Shown here: positions 59,756 through 64,000 of the stretch, one piece after another
Numbering within the stretch: the first letter of the stretch is position 1
Layout of the letters: each line of letters opens with the position of its first letter
Notes under the pieces: model-generated
The model's input: only the letters and a program-made list of their open reading frames with translations
Told to the model about the DNA's origin: nothing
The model's database searches: none
Position numbers and translations under genes: made by a program
Source of the DNA: Pseudodesulfovibrio aespoeensis Aspo-2
GTDB lineage: Bacteria > Desulfobacterota > Desulfovibrionia > Desulfovibrionales > Desulfovibrionaceae
Reading direction: 5' to 3'
Assembly: GCF_000176915.2 (NCBI RefSeq)
Contig: NC_014844.1
Location: forward strand, 372,001 to 436,000
DNA: 64,000 nucleotides

Positions 59756-60496
59756 ATGATGAAACCGTTTTTGCTCGGCGCGCTGCTCTGCGTCATCCTG
59801 GGGTTTTCCCCGGCGCTGGCCGGGGCGGACCCGCTTCCCATCGCCTTCGAGGATTATCCTCCCTACGAATATGAGGAAAACGGACAGGCCAGGGGGATCA
59901 ACATCGAGCTCATCCGCGAGGCATTCCGGCGCATGGGCATGACGCCCGTCTTCGAGCTGCGGCCCTGGAAGCGCGCCCTGCTGGAGCTTCGGACCGGCGA
60001 CATCCTGGCCCTGTCCTCGGGCTTCAAGACCCCGGAGCGCGAGGCGTTCGCCTGTTTTCCGCCCGAGCCGCTGGCCGAGGAGGTCAATGTCATCGCCGTT
60101 CCGCAGGAGAGCGCGCTTCGGATCACCTCCCTGGACGACCTGCGCGGACTGTCCGTGGGCGTGGTGCGCGACTACACCTACGGGCCGGAGTTCGACTCCC
60201 TGCGCTCCTTCCGCCGGATCGAGGCCAACACCAGCCAGCAGCTGCTCGACATGCTTCTCAACGGGCGCATGGATGCGGCCCTGGGCAACCGGGCCGTGTT
60301 CGAGCATCAGATCCGCAAGATGGGCCAGGTCGGCCAGCTCCGATATGTATATGAAATAGGCCGGGGGCCGCTCTATCTCTTTTTTTCCCGAGCCAGAGGA
60401 AACAGGGAGGCCGAGGCCCTGGCCCGCGATTTCGGCCAAGCGGTCCGGGCCATGCGCGACGACGGCACCTTTGACGCCATCCAGGGGAAATATTGA
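59756..60496 (+). CDS. periplasmic substrate-binding protein, family 3
   Basis: 246 residues with signal peptide (LLGALLCVILGFSPALAGAD). LPIAFEDYPPYEYEENGQAR, GINIELIREAFRRMGMTPVF and DDLRGLSVGVVRDYTYGPEF followed by DAALGNRAVFEHQIRKMGQV are the family-3 binding-protein landmarks. No permease is adjacent. ATG 59756 with GGGGGA upstream; the longer frame has no ribosome-binding site. Its TGA stop is the last three bases of the target duplication of the ISL3-type element, so the insertion left the gene intact. The downstream DNA is now the element. Confidence 0.82.
   Translation: MMKPFLLGALLCVILGFSPALAGADPLPIAFEDYPPYEYEENGQARGINIELIREAFRRMGMTPVFELRPWKRALLELRTGDILALSSGFKTPEREAFACFPPEPLAEEVNVIAVPQESALRITSLDDLRGLSVGVVRDYTYGPEFDSLRSFRRIEANTSQQLLDMLLNGRMDAALGNRAVFEHQIRKMGQVGQLRYVYEIGRGPLYLFFSRARGNREAEALARDFGQAVRAMRDDGTFDAIQGKY
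60489..60496. repeat. left 8-bp target-site duplication of the ISL3-type element
   Basis: AATATTGA, identical to 63777-63784. Eight-bp duplications are the norm for ISL3-family elements. Confidence 0.95.
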
Positions 60497-60540
60497 GGTT
60501 CATCCGGCTCAAGAGTACTTTTGACAAAATGAAAGGACAT
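60497..60540. repeat. left terminal inverted repeat of the element
   Basis: 44 bp, GGTTCATCCGGCTCAAGAGT then ACTTTTGACAAAATGAAAGG, ending ACAT; matches the right repeat with A/G as the only difference. Confidence 0.95.
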
Positions 60541-60589
60541 GGCGTCCAACCGATGGAAGTACCACCAACCATCGGGAGGAAGAACCACC

Positions 60590-61804
60590 ATGTCCACGAG
60601 TTTGATGTATCACGCCTTCGGTCTGACCGGCTTCGACTATGTTCGGCAGTCGTTTGTGGCCGGGAACATTATCTTTGATGTCCGGCCCAAGCCGAAACTG
60701 GTCAGATGTCCGGAATGTAAAAGCCAAGAGGTCGTTCGACGTGGGTCATTTGAGAGGTGGCTCAGGACCGTTCCCATCGGCTTCAAACCTGTTTGGCTGT
60801 GTGTGGAGGCTCCGCGAGTAGAATGTCGGAAGTGTGGCTGTGTTCGACGAATCGACCTGAAGATTGCCGAGCCGAGGCGTTGGTACACAAGGGCTTTTGA
60901 GCGATTCGCATTGGCACTCACCAAGATGATGACCATGCTTGATGCATCTGCCTTACTCGGTATCGGGTGGGACGGAATCAAGTCCATCTTTAAACGTCAC
61001 CTCCAGCGTCGTTTCGGCAATCCGTCTCTGTCCGGCCTCAAGTATATCGCCATCGATGAAATCAGCGTCCGCAAAGGGCACAAATATTTGACCCTAGTTA
61101 TGGACCTTGAAAGTGGCGCAATCGTATTTGTGGGAGACGGCAAGGGCGCGGAGGCACTGGATCCATTCTGGAAGCGGCTGAAGCGTTCAAGCGCAATGGT
61201 TCAAGCGGTCGCTACAGATCTGAGTATAGCATACATCAGCGCAGTTATGACCCACCTTCCAGGTGTCCCACTGGTGTTCGATCATTTCCACGTGGTGAAG
61301 CTCATGAACGACAAACTGACAGAGATTCGACGCAAGATTTTCCAGGAGTTGGAAAACATGCCAGGGCGGGAAGTTCTCAAAGGAAGTCGCTGGATTCTAT
61401 TGAAAAATCCAGAAAATCTGAATAAGAAACGCAATGAACCGGAACGATTGAAAGAAGCTCTGCGATTCAATGAGCCATTGGCCACGGCCTATTATATGAA
61501 GGAAGATCTGCGGCAAATTTGGAGTCAATCGGACAAAGCAAAAGCCTTTGTTTTCCTGGACGACTGGATTGCCCGTGCAACTACGTCAGGGATCGGCCCA
61601 CTGGTGAAGATGGGCAATACCATGGTAAAATTCAGGTTCGGCATTCTGGCTTGGTATGATCATCCCATTTCGTCAAGCCCGATGGAAGGCTCCAATAACA
61701 AGATCAAAACCATGAAACGGCAGGCCTACGGCTACCGGGACAAGGAGTTCTTTAAACTCAGAATCATGGGCATCCATGAGTCCCGGTTTATCCTGACGGG
61801 GTGA
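60590..61804 (+). CDS. tnp: ISL3-family transposase
   Basis: 404 residues from ATG 60590, chosen for GGGAGG upstream. N-terminal zinc finger (CPECKSQEVVRRG ... CRKCGCVRRIDLK), a helix-turn-helix, and a DDE core: IAIDEISVRKGHKYLTLVMD (first Asp), QAVATDLSIAYISAV (second Asp) and SSPMEGSNNKIKTMKRQAYG (Glu). The FDHFHVVKLMNDKLTEIRRK segment is also characteristic of ISL3. It should cut and paste the element at its 44-bp ends. Confidence 0.95.
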   Translation: MSTSLMYHAFGLTGFDYVRQSFVAGNIIFDVRPKPKLVRCPECKSQEVVRRGSFERWLRTVPIGFKPVWLCVEAPRVECRKCGCVRRIDLKIAEPRRWYTRAFERFALALTKMMTMLDASALLGIGWDGIKSIFKRHLQRRFGNPSLSGLKYIAIDEISVRKGHKYLTLVMDLESGAIVFVGDGKGAEALDPFWKRLKRSSAMVQAVATDLSIAYISAVMTHLPGVPLVFDHFHVVKLMNDKLTEIRRKIFQELENMPGREVLKGSRWILLKNPENLNKKRNEPERLKEALRFNEPLATAYYMKEDLRQIWSQSDKAKAFVFLDDWIARATTSGIGPLVKMGNTMVKFRFGILAWYDHPISSSPMEGSNNKIKTMKRQAYGYRDKEFFKLRIMGIHESRFILTG

Positions 61805-61850
61805 TTTATGATGTTTGTTTCTTTTTGTGGAGTTTTTTATCCCCTAGAGG

Positions 61851-61870
61851 TATGGTATTCAAAATACTAT
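61851..61870 (+). promoter_or_regulatory. palindromic operator candidate before the cytochrome gene
   Basis: TATGGTATT-CAA-AATACTAT, a near-perfect inverted repeat in the AT-rich leader of the passenger cytochrome gene, about 60 bp from its ATG. Confidence 0.35.
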
Positions 61871-61931
61871 CCTCAGCGCTAAGTGTTTGAATAAAATCAG
61901 TATGTTGCTTGATGAAAAAAAAGGGGAAACC

Positions 61932-62486
61932 ATGTGTAAGTCAAAGCTCTTGGTGGGACTCATAATGATTACTTGTTTTCTATCGAGTATTGTTGCCTTG
62001 GCAGATGACCATAATGATCGTCGTAAACACCGTAAAGACCACCACGATCGAGAGGAGGTAGAAGATGCCGTGCCCAGCCCTAAAAATGAGCTCTACCTAT
62101 CGGTTTGCGGTTCATGCCACATGGCCTATCCGCCGGGGTTGCTAAATTCGGCCTCGTGGGCTGCTTTGATTCAGGGGGCGAGTGAGCATTTCGGCGAAGA
62201 TCTTAGTTTAGACACCAAGGATGCCGAAGAGCTCGAAACCTATCTTACATCAGGGGCATCTGAAAACGTTCAAGGAGAATTAGCTAGGGATATTTCCCGG
62301 GATTTGGGGAATCGGATTGTAAAGCGCATCACCGAAATTCCTGAAATAAGAAAAGAACATCATGAGTTGAGTGCCTCAGTGTTTTCAAGAACATCTATTG
62401 GTGGTCTTTCAAACTGTATTGCATGTCACAAGCGTGCTGATGTCGGAGTGTTTGACGACGACGAGGTAAGTATACCACGAGAATGA
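61932..62486 (+). CDS. passenger dihaem cytochrome c
   Basis: 184 residues from ATG 61932 (AGGGGAAACC upstream). A signal peptide (LLVGLIMITCFLSSIVALAD) is followed by a His/Asp-rich stretch (DDHNDRRKHRKDHHDREEVE) and a dihaem cytochrome c (DHC-type) domain: haem motif 1 CGSCHMAYPPGLL and motif 2 CIACHKRADVGVF. The His-rich stretch might bind metal. Periplasmic electron carrier by family; partner unknown. GC is clearly lower than the host's. Confidence 0.82.
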   Translation: MCKSKLLVGLIMITCFLSSIVALADDHNDRRKHRKDHHDREEVEDAVPSPKNELYLSVCGSCHMAYPPGLLNSASWAALIQGASEHFGEDLSLDTKDAEELETYLTSGASENVQGELARDISRDLGNRIVKRITEIPEIRKEHHELSASVFSRTSIGGLSNCIACHKRADVGVFDDDEVSIPRE

Positions 62487-62541
62487 TCCAAAGAATTTGA
62501 GGTTAAAGGGCGAGAGTTTTTTTGCTTATCTTTTGGTGATG

Positions 62542-63639
62542 TTATTTCGACCGTAAGGTGACCCGCAGGATTTCGCTTGGCCTCCACAGACGCATGCGCG
62601 GCCCCCAAATGCCGGTTCCCCGGCAGATGATGACTGTCATCGAGTCGACCTCGTGACGTCCTTCCAGCAGTGGGTAGCGCAGCCGCACCAGATAACCGAA
62701 AGGCCAAACTTGCCCTGCGTGGGTATGGCCGCTTAGCATCAGTCCGACGCCTTGTGCAGCCGCCTCTGCGGTGCGTAGTGGGGTGTGCGACAGCAGAACG
62801 GTGGACCCGGCAGGACGGTCTGACAATGTTTCGGTTATGGGGTCTGCGGTTGCTGCCATGCGTGAGTGGATGGTTAGATCCTCCACTCCGGCTATGATCA
62901 GCCCCGATGCCGGGGACTCCCACTTGTTGAGCAGCACATTGAATCCGGCATCAGCCATGAGCTGCATGGGATTCCCCTCACGGCCATATTGCTCGTGGTT
63001 GCCCTGAACCGCAAAGACACCAAACGGTGCGCGAAGGGTGCGTAGCACGGGCAGCAATCCGTCATAGTTTAGGCTGTGTCCCTCGAAGATGTCCCCGAGC
63101 AGCACGATCATGTCCGGCTGCATGGACATGGTTTGCTCTATGCGAGCTTTGAGCCAGTCCGTGTCCTGTTGGGAGCCGATATGAAGGTCCGACAGTCCGG
63201 CAATGACCATACCGTCGATGTCGAGCGGTAATTCGGGCAGGGCTACCTCGTACTCCGTGATTACAGGCGAACGTAGCCCTTGCACCATGGCCAATCCCGA
63301 CAGGAGCAGTCCGGCCAAGAACGCCGCCCCCCGCAGCTTGGGTGTCATGCGTGGCATGAAAAAACCGAATCCGGTGATGATGTCTACGAACAGCAGCAGG
63401 ACGAACGTGAGAAAAATGACGACTAACAGGTTCATTCCAGCAAGTTCAATGACCGAAGCCCATTGTTCATCGCGGCCATGACAAAACGCTCTGCCCAACC
63501 AGACGGAGACCCAGGACAGGACACAGAGGCCCAAGCGTATCGGCCAGGAAATGCGGTCGAACAGGGGGAGGCCCCCCATGCGCCAGAAGATGTACCCAAC
63601 CATTAGGGCAGCCGCAGTCAGAAGGATAGTTCCGAACAT
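62542..63639 (-). CDS. passenger membrane metallophosphoesterase (YkuE-like)
   Basis: 365 residues. Four N-terminal membrane segments (TILLTAAALMVGYIFW, GLCVLSWVSVWLGRAF, LLVVIFLTFVLLLFVDIITG, FLAGLLLSGLAMVQGL) precede a calcineurin-like phosphoesterase: DLHIGSQQDTDWLKARIEQT, VLLGDIFEGHSLNYDG, VQGNHEQYGREG, LLSHTPLRTA and SGHTHAGQVWPFG. All metal ligands are visible. Such proteins cleave envelope or lipid-linked phosphoesters. It is convergent with the cytochrome gene and ends 56 bp from it. Confidence 0.88.
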   Translation of the reverse strand: MFGTILLTAAALMVGYIFWRMGGLPLFDRISWPIRLGLCVLSWVSVWLGRAFCHGRDEQWASVIELAGMNLLVVIFLTFVLLLFVDIITGFGFFMPRMTPKLRGAAFLAGLLLSGLAMVQGLRSPVITEYEVALPELPLDIDGMVIAGLSDLHIGSQQDTDWLKARIEQTMSMQPDMIVLLGDIFEGHSLNYDGLLPVLRTLRAPFGVFAVQGNHEQYGREGNPMQLMADAGFNVLLNKWESPASGLIIAGVEDLTIHSRMAATADPITETLSDRPAGSTVLLSHTPLRTAEAAAQGVGLMLSGHTHAGQVWPFGYLVRLRYPLLEGRHEVDSMTVIICRGTGIWGPRMRLWRPSEILRVTLRSK

Positions 63640-63732
63640 GTGACCTGATTACCACAGTAAGGGAATAATGCCACCGCCTAGTTGTTTCTAAATTTTTATG
63701 ATCATCCAGCTAAAGCGTACTTCGACTCATGA

Positions 63733-63776
63733 ATGTCCTTTCATTTTGCCAAAAGTACTCTTGAGCCGGATGAACC
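63733..63776. repeat. right terminal inverted repeat of the element
   Basis: ATGTCCTTTCATTTTGCCAA, AAGTACTCTTGAGCCGGATG, AACC; the reverse complement of the left end with one mismatch. Confidence 0.95.
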
Positions 63777-63784
63777 AATATTGA
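63777..63784. repeat. right 8-bp target-site duplication of the ISL3-type element
   Basis: AATATTGA, the second copy of the insertion-site duplication. The DNA after it continues the original downstream flank of the binding-protein gene. Confidence 0.95.
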
Positions 63785-63869
63785 GAGGGTGTCCGGCGTT
63801 CCCCGTCTTGACGCGGTCCGCCCAGTGCCTATTTCAGGGGAGCATGTTTATCCCGGAGGAGTATTCAGC

Positions 63870-64000
63870 ATGACAAGCCAGATCAAGACCGTACTGCTTC
63901 TGGGCCTGTTGACGGGCCTGCTCATGATTCTCGGCGGCCTCATGGGGGGCCGGGGAGGTCTGGTGCTCGCCTTTGGCCTGGCCATGGTCATGAATGTGGC
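63870..64000 (+). CDS. htpX: HtpX membrane metalloprotease, 5' part
   Basis: The window contains only the first 43 complete codons. The start is at ATG 63870 with GGAGGAG upstream. The visible sequence, TSQIKTVLLLGLLTGLLMIL then GGLMGGRGGLVLAFGLAMVM, is the first hydrophobic segment of HtpX and the GG-(RG)G turn typical of it. The zinc motif lies beyond the window. It is a cytoplasmic-membrane quality-control protease. Confidence 0.85.
   Translation, partial: MTSQIKTVLLLGLLTGLLMILGGLMGGRGGLVLAFGLAMVMNV

Larger units (their letters stand above)
60497..63776 (+). mobile_element. ISL3-type element with passenger genes
   Basis: 3,280 bp. Left terminal repeat 60497-60540 (GGTTCATCCGGCTCAAGAGT...) and right terminal repeat 63733-63776 are inverted copies of 44 bp with one mismatch. 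The 8-bp target duplication AATATTGA is perfect. Contents: transposase, dihaem cytochrome c gene, and on the opposite strand a metallophosphoesterase gene. It entered immediately after the stop of the binding-protein gene and upstream of htpX. All three frames are open, so the element appears intact. The passengers are less GC-rich than the host DNA, pointing to recent acquisition. Confidence 0.9.

Noticed and set aside
60539-60589. Upstream ATG of the transposase
   Set aside because: It lies at the edge of the terminal repeat with no ribosome-binding site; ATG 60590 has GGGAGG and begins the family similarity.

Overview
The window is GC-rich (roughly 65% by eye). It carries a complete dsrMKJOP-type sulfite-reduction membrane complex, cytochrome bd oxidase, several c-di-GMP proteins, sigma-54-type promoters and an FmdE/MoeA-like fusion. 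This set points to a sulfate-reducing deltaproteobacterium of the Desulfovibrionaceae (Desulfovibrio or Pseudodesulfovibrio type). Everything here was read from sequence alone; no database search was run.

Layout. 0.1-0.9 kb: slyX and a DUF985 cupin. 1.2-6.8 kb: a minus-strand cluster of podovirus-like tail genes with no head, terminase or integrase genes. 7.0-14.6 kb: a 20-bp tandem repeat, a small CxxC protein, a GGDEF-EAL protein, a multi-PAS diguanylate cyclase, and a membrane GGDEF protein whose active site is degenerate while its inhibitory site is kept. 14.8-21.4 kb: two lipoproteins, a ferredoxin-nitroreductase, a 3D-domain protein, a degenerate metallo-beta-lactamase-fold protein, acetolactate decarboxylase, a glycosyltransferase and an Hpt protein. 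21.4-30.8 kb: an OmpH-like lipoprotein, a chemoreceptor, a flagellar hook protein behind a good sigma-54 promoter, a TPR protein, a histidine kinase and a solute-binding protein. 31-39.5 kb: a DUF1007-NicO metal exporter, a FlgM-like small protein, a CgeB-like glycosyltransferase, a PilZ protein, PIN-PhoH and the FmdE/MoeA-like protein. 39.7-45.6 kb: the dsr operon led by an RsbRD-domain gene. 45.9-60.5 kb: a PAS diguanylate cyclase, a DUF2318-ABC transporter operon, umuDC, an AraC regulator, an EF-hand secreted protein, cydAB, phosphofructokinase, Hsp20 and a periplasmic binding protein. 60.5-63.8 kb: an intact ISL3-type element. The window closes in htpX.

The most notable structures are mobile or repetitive. 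(1) Positions 60497-63776 form a 3,280-bp ISL3-type element with 44-bp terminal inverted repeats (one mismatch) and a perfect 8-bp target duplication. Besides the transposase it carries a dihaem cytochrome c gene and a membrane metallophosphoesterase gene. (2) A 150-bp palindromic element occurs twice (22214-22363 and 35111-35260), each time between two identical copies of a different local hairpin. It therefore looks like a non-autonomous element that inserts at hairpins and duplicates the whole hairpin; a diverged third copy follows the TPR gene. (3) A second intergenic repeat of about 300 bp occurs at 32.5 and 37.6 kb.

Functionally, the dsr operon passes electrons between the quinone pool and the cytoplasmic DsrC/sulfite-reductase pathway, and cydAB gives oxygen protection. 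The c-di-GMP enzymes, PilZ protein, chemoreceptor, hook protein, FlgM-like protein and glycosyltransferases suggest investment in motility and surface control.
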